From an uncultured Clostridium sp. (GTDB lineage: Bacteria; Bacillota; Clostridia; TANB77; CAG-508): a DNA stretch of 9,657 nucleotides. The DNA lies in the NCBI GenBank assembly GCA_947057875.1, contig CAMSEX010000046.1:1-9657 (forward strand), in the 5' to 3' direction. Shown in pieces: positions 1 to 6,738 of this stretch. The position numbers and the translations under genes were made by a program. Each line of letters begins with the position of its first letter. The stretch's first letter is position 1. Below the pieces are notes generated by a model, which worked only from the letters and a program-made list of their open reading frames with translations, was not told the origin of the DNA and ran no database searches.

Positions 1-2
1 TT

Positions 3-500
3 ATAGTTGTTGAATTTCAACATGTAAAACCAGGAAAAGGAGCTGCTTTTGTTCGTGTAAAAATGAAAAATGTGATTACTGGCTCAGTTTTGGAAAGAAC
101 ATTTAATCCATCTGAAAAATTACAAGGTGCAGAAATTGAGAAAAGAGATATGCAATACTTGTATAACGATGGAGAATTGTATTATTTTATGGATAATAAT
201 ACATATGATCAAATGCCTTTAAATCAAGAACAAATTGGTGATGCCTTAAAATATATTAAGGAAAATATGAATGTAACAATGCTTGCTTTTAAAGGAAAAG
301 TATTTGCCGTTGAACCACCAATGTTTGTTGAATTAGAAGTTACATATACAGAACCTGGATTTAGTGGAAACACAACAACAACTTCAGGAAAACCAGCTAC
401 ATTAGAAAATGGCTTGGAAATTTCAGTTCCACTATTTGTTAATATTGGAGACAAAATTAGAATTGACACAAGAACAGGTGAATATATGGAAAGAATTTAA
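3..500 (+). CDS. efp: Elongation factor P, 5'-truncated by the window edge
   Basis: EF-P binds the ribosome next to the P site and relieves stalling at consecutive prolines. The 165 visible residues align with the Bacillus subtilis protein from about residue 21, so only about 20 N-terminal residues lie outside the window (family length about 185). The KOW-like N-terminal domain carries HVKPGKGAAF at visible residues 7-16. The lysine in PGKGAA (visible residue 12) matches K32, the site modified in Bacillus-type EF-P. Two OB-type domains follow, with MQYLY, FMDNNTYDQ and, near the end, GLEISVPLFVNIGDKIRIDT, which is the EF-P C-terminal signature region. The reading frame is open from base 3; an internal ATG at 63 is not the true start because the conserved lysine loop lies before it. 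A gene for a small zinc-ribbon protein follows after 37 bases in the same direction, probably in one transcript. Identification is certain; only the start is missing. Confidence 0.97.
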   Translation: MVVEFQHVKPGKGAAFVRVKMKNVITGSVLERTFNPSEKLQGAEIEKRDMQYLYNDGELYYFMDNNTYDQMPLNQEQIGDALKYIKENMNVTMLAFKGKVFAVEPPMFVELEVTYTEPGFSGNTTTTSGKPATLENGLEISVPLFVNIGDKIRIDTRTGEYMERI

Positions 501-537
501 TCATCTTATGGTGGATTAAGAGAGGAATGAGAGTTTA

Positions 538-933
538 ATGCTAAAAAATAAGTTTAAGGAAGTAATTAAAAATTTAGAAGAAAATATGAGTGATGAAAAA
601 GATTTAACATATGCTAAATCGCAAATTACGGAATTAACAATGGGCTATTTAGAAGAGATAGGAGAAATTGAAAATTTGTATAAGCAAAAAGTGGCAATGT
701 GTGAGCATAGACTTGATGGCTTAGAAGTGCAAGTTCAACGTTTGGACAATGAAATTTTTCAGGAAGTGGAAAACAATGAATTGGCAGAGGATGCAGATTT
801 AGAACCAATTAAATGTCCTTATTGCAATACCAATTTTTTTATCGAGTTTGACCATACAAAAAAGGAGATTAAATGTCCTGATTGTAAAAATGTGATTGAA
901 CTTGATTGGGGCAATTTTGAAGATGATATGTAG
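538..933 (+). CDS. Small coiled-coil/zinc-ribbon protein (CD1247-like)
   Basis: This 131-residue acidic soluble protein has no known biochemical role. Residues 1-80 are helical and rich in E, L and K, with probable coiled coil around 37-80. Residues 91-124 form a zinc ribbon with two CxxC pairs: CPYC (C93, C96) and CPDC (C113, C116), which should bind one structural Zn2+. There is no signal peptide or membrane segment. A purine-rich ribosome binding site (AGAGAGGA) lies about 10 bases before the ATG. The gene follows efp by 37 bases, so the two are probably co-transcribed. From memory, Clostridia often carry a protein with a CD1247-type N-terminal domain and a C-terminal zinc ribbon directly after efp; I rely on that context for the name. 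The zinc ribbon and arrangement are seen directly. Any link to EF-P or the ribosome is inference. Confidence 0.85.
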   Translation: MLKNKFKEVIKNLEENMSDEKDLTYAKSQITELTMGYLEEIGEIENLYKQKVAMCEHRLDGLEVQVQRLDNEIFQEVENNELAEDADLEPIKCPYCNTNFFIEFDHTKKEIKCPDCKNVIELDWGNFEDDM

Positions 934-934
934 T

Positions 935-1526
935 TTAAATTTGATGAGAACGAAATAGAGTAGCAGGATCGATGGCAGCGCCATCGATTTTTATGCTAAA
1001 ATGTAAATGGGGACCAGTTGTTGCGCCATTTGTAGGACGACCTTGAGAGAGATCAAGATATGGATTTTTGATATCATCTTCTAAATATTTTGGACCGACA
1101 TAAGCAATCAATTGACCTTTATAGATAAAATTGCCAATTTCTACGATAAAATTAGGTGAGATGTGGGAATAAGAAAAAATAGAATTTTCATTTGTGATTT
1201 TTATAGTGTAGCCATTGGCACCGTTCAAAATCTAAAAAACTAACAGTGCCAGAGCAAGCAGAATAGATATTGGTATTTTCAGGGGCAGGAATATCAATAC
1301 CAGAATGATAAGTGGAAGCGCCTGTTGTGGGCGATAAACGGATTCCAAAAGGGGAGGAAATAGTGTAATAGTTTGGTAGAGGCCAAGTGAAATCATGACT
1401 TGAGAAAGAGTAATCAGTTGGAGAGCTTGTAAAATAAGCATTAGAATTTACTACAAAAGTAGTAATGCAAGTAATTAAAAAAAGGAAAATAAAAAATAGG
1501 GTACCTAAAAAAATTTGTTTTTTCAT
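935..1526 (-). pseudogene. M23 family metallopeptidase, frameshifted
   Basis: This was a secreted or membrane-anchored LytM/M23 zinc endopeptidase that would cut peptidoglycan cross-bridges. The start at 1526 is chosen because AAGGAG (1531-1536) lies 4 bases upstream. The N-terminus MKKQIFLG and the hydrophobic stretch to about residue 26 form a signal anchor. The catalytic domain is present in two frames. The first ends with the metal motif HSGID and continues to GTVSFLDF. The second carries NGANGYTIKI, the active-site region SHISP, and the HLH motif in GPHLHFSIKIDG. Removing one base within about 1222-1230, for example in the T4 run on the coding strand, joins them as FLD(F/L)NGANGYTIKI and gives about 196 residues with all zinc ligands. 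Without that, the first frame stops at 1188 after an unrelated tail. The gene converges on the zinc-ribbon gene with one base between stops. It could be a recent pseudogene or a sequencing error. Confidence 0.85.
965..992 (+). terminator. Probable Rho-independent terminator of the efp transcript
   Basis: A perfect 9-bp stem (ATCGATGGC at 968-976, GCCATCGAT at 980-988) with a 3-base loop is extended by two G-U pairs and one A-U pair. It runs into five T (988-992). It begins 32 bases after the stop of the zinc-ribbon gene, the expected place for a terminator. The same bases encode IDGAAID near the C-terminus of the convergent M23 gene. The U tract is short and partly used by the extended stem, so strength is uncertain. 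Confidence 0.55.
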
Positions 1527-1530
1527 AAAA

Positions 1531-1536
1531 CTCCTT
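1531..1536 (-). promoter_or_regulatory. Ribosome binding site that fixes the M23 start
   Basis: AAGGAG on the minus strand lies 4 bases before the ATG at 1524-1526. The frame stays open upstream to 1682, but no comparable site precedes the earlier candidate starts, and the signal anchor begins at this ATG. Confidence 0.8.
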
Positions 1537-1556
1537 AACATAATTTTTTTTATTAA

Positions 1557-1590
1557 CATGAAAATTTTGTGTGAACTACACATGAAAATT
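1557..1590 (-). repeat. Direct repeat flanking a small inverted repeat in the M23 leader
   Basis: CATGAAAATT occurs at 1557-1566 and again at 1581-1590. Between and slightly overlapping them is an inverted repeat, TGTGT (1568-1572) and ACACA (1578-1582), with a 5-base loop. The cluster starts at the predicted transcription start of the M23 gene, where an operator or leader hairpin could act. In such AT-rich DNA it could also be chance. Confidence 0.35.
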
Positions 1591-1596
1591 AAAATT

Positions 1597-1625
1597 ATTA
1601 TAGCAGGTTTGGTTTTGGATGTCAA
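1597..1625 (-). promoter_or_regulatory. Perfect consensus sigma-A promoter for the M23 gene
   Basis: Read on the minus strand, TTGACA (1620-1625) is followed by a 17-base spacer and TATAAT (1597-1602). TG sits one base before the -10 box (extended -10, TGCTATAAT). Both hexamers and the spacing match the vegetative consensus exactly. The start of transcription is predicted near 1590, giving a leader of about 64 bases. Confidence 0.88.
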
Positions 1626-1648
1626 GTGTAAAATAAAAAAATTTTTAT

Positions 1649-1676
1649 TGCCAACTTGAAAAAAATGGTATATAAT
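1649..1676 (+). promoter_or_regulatory. Probable sigma-A promoter for recJ-rel
   Basis: TTGCCA (1649-1654, 5 of 6 to consensus), a 16-base spacer and TATAAT (1671-1676) place the start of transcription near 1683, about 24 bases before the recJ ATG. It diverges from the M23 promoter, with 23 bases between the two -35 boxes. Confidence 0.75.
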
Positions 1677-1706
1677 ATACACAAATGAGATTTAGGGAGA
1701 AATTAA

Positions 1707-3404
1707 ATGAACAAGAAATGGGAGATTTGCGAATATGATAAAACATTAGTTGAAAAAGTGATGGGAGAAAATAATTTATCAGAACTAATGGCGACATTAT
1801 TGGTTAATCGAGGAATTATTACAAAAGAAGAAATTCAGGTGTTTTTAGAACCAACAAGAAATGATTTTCATAATCCATTTTTGATGCCAGATATGAAAGC
1901 AGCTGTTGATAGAATGGAACAATCAATTAACCAAAACGAGAAAATCATTATTTATGGAGATTATGATGTTGATGGAGTAACGAGTATTACAGTTTTGAAA
2001 AAGTTTTTGATGGATCGAGGGATGACAAATGTTGGATATTACATTCCCAGAAGATTAGACGAAGGTTATGGCTTGAATAAAGAAAGCGTCAAAAAAATAG
2101 CAGAGGAAGGTTATACATTAATTGTTACAGTTGATTGCGGGATTACGGGAATGGAAGAGATAAAATATGCGTATGAATTAGGAATGGAAGTGATTGTAAC
2201 AGATCATCATGAACCCCTAGATGAAGTGCCAAATGCAGTTGCAGTAATTGATTGTAAAAAAAAGGATAATCAATATCCATTTAAAGGGCTTGCAGGTGTT
2301 GGAGTTGTGTTTAAGCTAATTCAGGCAATTAGCGAGCGTTTAAATTTAGAAGAAAAAGCGTATTTGAAATATTTAGATATTGTGTGTATTGGAACCATTT
2401 CAGACATTGTTCCTTTGGTAGATGAAAATCGTGTTATTTCAAAGTTAGGCTTGAAGTTGGTTGCGCAAACGCGTAATCTTGGGCTAAAATATTTGTTAGA
2501 AGAAAATGTAGGGAAAAATAGTAGTGTGAATGCGAACACGGTTTCTTTTGGTGTGGCACCAAGAATTAATGCGTGTGGAAGAATTGGCTATGAGCAAGAT
2601 GCTGTTAAATTGTTTATGACACAAAATATTGTAGAGGCACACAACTTGACAGAGCAACTCAATTCTTATAACAAAACAAGACAGGAAATTGAGAAAAACA
2701 TTTTTGAAGAAGCAAAAGAAATCATTGAAAAAAATAATATGCAACAAAAAAATACAATTGTGATTGGAAAAGAAGGGTGGCATCATGGTGTAATTGGAAT
2801 TGTGGCTTCTAAAATTACAGAATTGTATTTTAAGCCAACAATCTTGATTGGTTTTGAAAATGGAATTGGAAAAGGTTCTGGAAGAAGTGTTCCAGGGTTT
2901 GATTTGCATGATGCCCTACACCGTTTGGGTGGCTATTTGGACAAATATGGCGGACATGAAATGGCAGTGGGCGTAACAGTTAGCCAAAGTAATTTTGATA
3001 AATTTGCAGAAGAATTGGAAAAAAGAGCACAAGAATTTCACACAGAACAATTAGTACCAATTATTTCCATTGATAAGGAAATTTCAGGAAAAGATTTGGA
3101 AATTGAAATAGCAGAGGAGTTAACGAAATTGGAGCCTTATGGAACCTCTAACAAAGTGCCACTTTTTCTGATTAAAAATTTAAAAATCGATTCGATTCGA
3201 ACCTTAGTAGAAGGAAAGCATTTGAAATTGACCTTGCAAGATGGGAATAATATTGTAAATACGATTGGTTTTAATTTGGGATATCATGCAGAAAATTTCT
3301 TATTGGGTGACAAAGTAGACATCATTGGTATGATAGAAATTAATGAATTTGCAAATAATCGTAATATACAGATTAATTTGAAGGATATTCGAAAATCATA
3401 TTAA
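1707..3404 (+). CDS. recJ: Single-stranded-DNA-specific 5'-3' exonuclease RecJ
   Basis: RecJ degrades single-stranded DNA from the 5' end in recombination, mismatch and base-excision repair, using Mn2+ or Mg2+. The 565 residues carry the DHH phosphoesterase motifs in order: DYDVDG at 85-90, VDCG at 142-145, DHH at 166-168 and SDIVPL at 232-237. The DHHA1 domain follows, with HHGVIGIVASK around 359-369, GKGSGRS near 388-394 and GGHEMAVG near 415-422. Residues from about 440 form the C-terminal OB-like domain. The length matches the core enzyme (E. coli 577); the long C-terminal extension of B. subtilis RecJ (786 residues) is absent. The start has AGGGAGA 6 bases upstream and a good promoter. 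The rel gene follows after 24 bases, so the two are surely one operon. All metal-binding motifs are intact. Confidence 0.96.
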   Translation: MNKKWEICEYDKTLVEKVMGENNLSELMATLLVNRGIITKEEIQVFLEPTRNDFHNPFLMPDMKAAVDRMEQSINQNEKIIIYGDYDVDGVTSITVLKKFLMDRGMTNVGYYIPRRLDEGYGLNKESVKKIAEEGYTLIVTVDCGITGMEEIKYAYELGMEVIVTDHHEPLDEVPNAVAVIDCKKKDNQYPFKGLAGVGVVFKLIQAISERLNLEEKAYLKYLDIVCIGTISDIVPLVDENRVISKLGLKLVAQTRNLGLKYLLEENVGKNSSVNANTVSFGVAPRINACGRIGYEQDAVKLFMTQNIVEAHNLTEQLNSYNKTRQEIEKNIFEEAKEIIEKNNMQQKNTIVIGKEGWHHGVIGIVASKITELYFKPTILIGFENGIGKGSGRSVPGFDLHDALHRLGGYLDKYGGHEMAVGVTVSQSNFDKFAEELEKRAQEFHTEQLVPIISIDKEISGKDLEIEIAEELTKLEPYGTSNKVPLFLIKNLKIDSIRTLVEGKHLKLTLQDGNNIVNTIGFNLGYHAENFLLGDKVDIIGMIEINEFANNRNIQINLKDIRKSY

Positions 3405-3428
3405 GTTTTAAAGGGGATGTAAAACGAA

Positions 3429-5630
3429 ATGACAGAGATAAGAAATGTTGCAATCGAAGAAATTATTGACAAGCAAATTGAAAATTATGGAGAGAATGCT
3501 AATATTGAGCTAATCCAAAAAGCGTACAATTTGGCAAAAGAAAAGCATGGAACTCAGTGCCGAATGTCTGGCGAGCCCTACATTATTCATCCTATGAATG
3601 TGGCATATATTTTGGCGGATTTGGGGCTAGATGATGAAAGTGTTTGTGCTGCGCTTTTGCATGATGTATTGGAAGATACAAATTTGACACATGAAGATTT
3701 GGTAAGAGAATTTGGCGAGACGATTGCACAAATGGTAGCTGGTGTGACAAAATTGGGAAGTATTCGTTTTACAAGTGTTGAGGAAAAACAAGCAGAAAAT
3801 TACAGAAAAATGTTTTTGGCAATGGGAAAAGATATTCGTGTGATTTTGATTAAACTAGCTGACCGATTGCACAATATGAGAACTTTGAAATTTTTGTCAC
3901 CAGAGAGACAATTTGCAAATGCCAGAGAAACCATGGATTTATATGCTCCACTTGCCAATCGACTTGGTATGTATTCGCTAAAATGGGAACTAGAAGATTT
4001 GTCATTCAAATATTTATATCCAGAAGAATATCATAAAATTGTGGTGGAACTTGACAAAAAAAGAGAGGAACGTCTAAAGTTTATTCATAAAATAAAAGAG
4101 GATTTACAGGAGGAAATTGTTAAGCAAAATATTGATGTTGAAATTACAGGCAGAGCGAAGCATTTATATAGTATTTACAAAAAAATGCAAAGAGATAATA
4201 AGAGCTTAGACCAAATTTATGATTTGTTTGCTCTTCGTATTTTAGTCAATACAGTACGTGATTGCTATGCAACGCTTGGCATAGTACATGAAATGTATAC
4301 ACCAATGCCAGGGCGTTTTAAGGATTATATTGCTGTACCTAAAACGAATATGTATCAGTCAATTCATACCACTTTGCTCGGACCAAAAGGGGTTCCATTT
4401 GAAGTGCAAATTCGTACTTGGGATATGCACAAAATTGCGGAATTTGGTATTGCTGCACATTGGGCATATAAAGAAGAAAGCAACAAGGGAAATAAAAAAA
4501 GTGTGCTTGTGAGTGAAGATAAATTAGCATGGCTAAGAGAAAGTTTAGAGTGGCAGCAAAATACGGAAAATCCGAAGGAGTTTTTAAGAACATTAAAGAC
4601 TGAATTATTTGAAGATGAAGTTTATATTTTTACGCCAAAGGGGACGATTAAAGAATTGCCGTTGGGAGCAACTCCAATTGATTTTGCGTATAGTGTACAT
4701 CAAGAAATTGGGCATCGTATGGTGGGATGTAAAATCAATGGTAAGATGATGCCGATTATTACAGAATTGCAAAATGGAGATATTGTAGAAATTCTTACTT
4801 CAGAACAGCCAAAAGGTCCAAGTAGAGATTGGCTGAAATTTGTGAAGAGTTCATCTGCGAAAACGAAGATTAATCAATGGTTTAAACGAGAAAAAAGAAC
4901 TGAAAACATTGAAAAAGGTAAGGAAATTATTGAGAGAGAGATAAAAAAATTGGGCTTGAAAAATCAAGAACTTTTGAAATCAGAATGGCTAGAAGGTATT
5001 TTGGAAAAGTATCAATATACAACTGTGGATGATATGTATGCGAGTATTGGTTTTGGAGGATTATCGGATAAAAAGGTAATTGCAAGGCTTTTGAATGAGT
5101 ATCGAAAAGAACATGAAGAAGAAGATTTGGAACAAAAAATAGAGGAGTTATCACAAGCAAAGCCAGCTAAAATAAAGCCTTCTAAAACAGGAATTCATGT
5201 AAAAGGGATCGATAATTGTTTGGTAAAACTTTCAAAATGTTGTAATCCGTTACCTGGAGATGAAATTGTGGGGTATATTACAAGGGGTAGAGGTGTTTCA
5301 GTACATCGCAAGGATTGTGTTAATTTGAAAGATTTAATTGGTCAGGAAGGCCGTATGATTGATGTTTTTTGGTTACAAGATGTAAAGGCTTCCTATACAG
5401 TCGAAATCGAAATTTTTGCCAATGACAGAACAGGTCTACTTAGAGATGTGATTAAACAAGTTGAAAATTATAAAATTAAGATTATGGGTGTGAATACAAG
5501 AACAAATCGAGATAATACAGCGATTTTAGATCTTCATTTAGAGACAGAGAATATTGAGAATTTGAATCAATTAATGAAAGCATTGAAAAGTGTCGAAAGT
5601 GTTTATGATGTTTATCGAAAGAGAGGATAG
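3429..5630 (+). CDS. relA: Bifunctional (p)ppGpp synthetase/hydrolase (Rel/SpoT family)
   Basis: This enzyme makes (p)ppGpp from ATP and GDP/GTP during amino-acid starvation and also hydrolyses it. The 733 residues match a full-length ribosome-associated RSH protein. The HD hydrolase domain has all expected metal and catalytic residues: H54, H78-D79 in LLHDVLEDT, E82-D83, and D145 in ADRLHNMRT. The synthetase domain has GRAKHLYSIYKKM (241-253), the D265 region YDLFALRI, YQSIHTT (309-315) and E325 in FEVQIRT. RFKD at 296-299 is the RxKD form typical of bifunctional Rel, not the ExDD form of E. coli RelA. A TGS domain spans about 395-460 and a zinc-finger region has CC at 604-605, H626 and C630. 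An ACT domain runs from about 655 to the end. AAGGGGAT lies 10 bases before the start. The gene is co-transcribed with recJ. The symbol rel is equally suitable. Confidence 0.97.
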   Translation: MTEIRNVAIEEIIDKQIENYGENANIELIQKAYNLAKEKHGTQCRMSGEPYIIHPMNVAYILADLGLDDESVCAALLHDVLEDTNLTHEDLVREFGETIAQMVAGVTKLGSIRFTSVEEKQAENYRKMFLAMGKDIRVILIKLADRLHNMRTLKFLSPERQFANARETMDLYAPLANRLGMYSLKWELEDLSFKYLYPEEYHKIVVELDKKREERLKFIHKIKEDLQEEIVKQNIDVEITGRAKHLYSIYKKMQRDNKSLDQIYDLFALRILVNTVRDCYATLGIVHEMYTPMPGRFKDYIAVPKTNMYQSIHTTLLGPKGVPFEVQIRTWDMHKIAEFGIAAHWAYKEESNKGNKKSVLVSEDKLAWLRESLEWQQNTENPKEFLRTLKTELFEDEVYIFTPKGTIKELPLGATPIDFAYSVHQEIGHRMVGCKINGKMMPIITELQNGDIVEILTSEQPKGPSRDWLKFVKSSSAKTKINQWFKREKRTENIEKGKEIIEREIKKLGLKNQELLKSEWLEGILEKYQYTTVDDMYASIGFGGLSDKKVIARLLNEYRKEHEEEDLEQKIEELSQAKPAKIKPSKTGIHVKGIDNCLVKLSKCCNPLPGDEIVGYITRGRGVSVHRKDCVNLKDLIGQEGRMIDVFWLQDVKASYTVEIEIFANDRTGLLRDVIKQVENYKIKIMGVNTRTNRDNTAILDLHLETENIENLNQLMKALKSVESVYDVYRKRG

Positions 5631-5636
5631 ATTATT

Positions 5637-5796
5637 ATGAGCGAAAAAGTTTATACGATAGAAGAAATAGAAGAGATATGTACATGATTATGAAGGGATT
5701 AATTTAAGGAGTATATGGGTTGTATTATAAAGTGAAATCATGCAATTAAAAATTGATTTACAAAGTATAATTCAAAAGCAAGAAAATAAGGAGTAA
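5637..5796 (+). pseudogene. Decayed fusion remnant of an MNT/HEPN (MntA-HepT-like) toxin-antitoxin pair
   Basis: The 169-base gap after rel holds no intact gene but two protein-like scraps. An ATG at 5637 reads MSEKVYTIEEIEEICT and stops at 5685-5687. This resembles the N-terminus of small MNT-domain nucleotidyltransferases, where a KVYTIEEIKEI-like start precedes the GSYARGEA motif. In another frame, from about 5671, the DNA reads KRYVHDYEGINLRSIWVVL, a TAA stop (5728-5730), then SEIMQLKIDLQSII and a stop at 5794-5796. That matches, residue by residue in spacing, the C-terminus of HepT/DUF86 HEPN toxins: the end of the RNxxxHxY motif, then a D-L-x-x-V/I-W helix and a final L-K helix. One deletion with its junction near 5668-5675 would explain this, removing most of both genes. 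The family match is from memory. The last codons overlap the ribosome binding site of the next gene. Confidence 0.5.
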
Positions 5797-5799
5797 AAA

Positions 5800-6453
5800 A
5801 TGATTTTAAAAAGATTGCAAGTAAAGACTGGTCAGCCACGTTTGCTGACGAATTCGTATATTATATTTGATGAGAATACAAAAGAAGCCATGGTTATCGA
5901 TCCAGGAGGAGAACCAGAAAAAATAGTTGAAATTTTAAATATTTTAGAAGTAGAAAATCTAAAATATATTTTTCTAACGCATTGTCATGCAGATCACATT
6001 GGAGCAATTAGTGAACTAAAAAAGGCAAAAGGTGGGAAAATTTTAATCAGCCGTGATGATAGTATTGGCTTATATCAGAAAGAAATTAGTTTGGCGGACT
6101 ATGTAAATATGGAAATTCCTGAGTTAGAAGCAGATTCAAGAGTGGATGATGAGGATTTAATTCATGTAGGAAATTTAGAATTTAAAATTATTGCAACGCC
6201 AGGGCATACCAAAGGAAGCATTTGTGCTTATTGCGAAAAAGAACGATTAATTTTTACAGGAGATACTCTTTTTTCTGGTACATGGGGTAGAACAGATTTG
6301 CCAACAGGAAGTTTTGTAGATATTATGGGGTCTATTACAGATAAATTGATGACACTTCCAGATGAGACAATTGTTTATCCAGGGCATGGAAAAATTACCA
6401 TGATACAAGATGAAAAAAATATCTATTTGGAATTACGAGAAAAAGATGTTTAA
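5800..6453 (+). CDS. Metallo-beta-lactamase-fold hydrolase, glyoxalase-II-like
   Basis: This 217-residue cytoplasmic protein belongs to the glyoxalase II/YcbL-like branch of the metallo-beta-lactamase fold. All metal ligands are present: THCHADH at 60-66 (H61, H63, D65, H66), H136 in TPGHTKGS, D155 in FTGDTLFSG and H196 in YPGHG. GRTDLPTGS at 163-171 is also typical of this branch. It should bind two metal ions and hydrolyse a thioester or related ester; the physiological substrate cannot be told from sequence. There is no signal peptide. AAGGAG (5788-5793) sits 6 bases before the ATG. A hydrolase of this kind often follows rel in Clostridia, so it is probably the last gene of the recJ-rel unit, although the 169-base gap could hide its own promoter. 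Its stop overlaps by 4 bases the end of the convergent small gene. Confidence 0.93.
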   Translation: MILKRLQVKTGQPRLLTNSYIIFDENTKEAMVIDPGGEPEKIVEILNILEVENLKYIFLTHCHADHIGAISELKKAKGGKILISRDDSIGLYQKEISLADYVNMEIPELEADSRVDDEDLIHVGNLEFKIIATPGHTKGSICAYCEKERLIFTGDTLFSGTWGRTDLPTGSFVDIMGSITDKLMTLPDETIVYPGHGKITMIQDEKNIYLELREKDV

Positions 6454-6734
6454 ATATCAGGAAAGCGGTCATAAATGTATTTGATAATATCATTTAGATT
6501 ATTGTCTGTTACATTGATGAAAACGCCATTATCAAGGCTAATCCAAATGTTAATTTTGAACTTTTCTTTGTTATCAATAAAACAACTTACAAGTTCAATC
6601 ATATCAATTGGATTTTCATATTCAATTTCCCAAAATAAATCTTGAGCCATTTCTATTTCTTTTGAATAGAAATGGTTCAAAAATTTTTGGATTTCTCCAG
6701 TAGTTTCGCTATACAAATTAACAATACCTTTCAT
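6450..6734 (-). CDS. Small protein of unknown function, 94 residues
   Basis: I cannot assign a function. The frame opens at 6779, but that ATG has no ribosome binding site. The ATG at 6734 has GGAGG 4 bases upstream, the same spacing as in the M23 gene, so I choose it and obtain a 94-residue protein starting MKGIVNLYSE. It is acidic, with no signal peptide, membrane segment or cysteine cluster (one Cys, C51). Predicted order is helix (about 12-22), strand-like FWEIEY (34-39), helix (44-53), two strands (KFKINIWISL and GVFINV, about 58-75), and a C-terminal helix DIIKYIYDRF (82-91). This is a compact alpha/beta pattern. The motif NPIDMIELV followed by a KINIW strand recalls uncharacterised Clostridia proteins I have seen, but I cannot name the family. 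It lies 64 bases downstream of asd on the same strand and is probably co-transcribed with it. Confidence 0.72.
   Translation of the reverse strand: MKGIVNLYSETTGEIQKFLNHFYSKEIEMAQDLFWEIEYENPIDMIELVSCFIDNKEKFKINIWISLDNGVFINVTDNNLNDIIKYIYDRFPDI
6642..6688 (+). terminator. Possible terminator of the recJ-rel-hydrolase transcript
   Basis: GAGCCATTTCTATT (6644-6657) pairs with AATAGAAATGGTTC (6665-6678) over 14 bp with one G-U pair and a 7-base loop. Two more T-A pairs extend it outward. AAAAATTTTT follows at 6679-6688. It lies about 190 bases after the hydrolase stop, inside the convergent 94-residue gene. The T tract is five bases from the stem rather than adjacent, so termination is uncertain. 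On the minus strand no T tract follows the stem, which fits its position inside a gene on that strand. Confidence 0.4.
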
Positions 6735-6738
6735 AAAA

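Noticed and set aside
224..469. Open frame on the minus strand opposite efp
   Set aside because: It lies wholly inside efp, has no ribosome binding site or recognisable protein features, and its composition is what the reverse of this gene gives.
935..1228. A separate gene starting at a TTG at 1228
   Set aside because: It is the second half of the M23 catalytic domain, with no ribosome binding site before the TTG; a frameshift explains it better.
1465..1659. 64-codon plus-strand open frame in the M23/recJ intergenic region
   Set aside because: It overlaps the M23 start and its promoter, is lysine- and isoleucine-rich as expected from A/T runs, and has no ribosome binding site.
1656..1676. 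TTGAAA at 1656-1661 as the recJ -35 box
   Set aside because: It is only 9 bases from TATAAT; TTGCCA at 1649-1654 gives a workable 16-base spacer.
1188..1682. A longer M23 N-terminus starting at 1682
   Set aside because: The 52 extra residues would cross the perfect promoter and the leader, and the good ribosome binding site and signal anchor begin at 1526.
2496..2909. 137-codon minus-strand open frame inside recJ
   Set aside because: It is rich in F, C, N and S in the way antisense frames of AT-rich genes are, and recJ motifs on the other strand explain the DNA fully.
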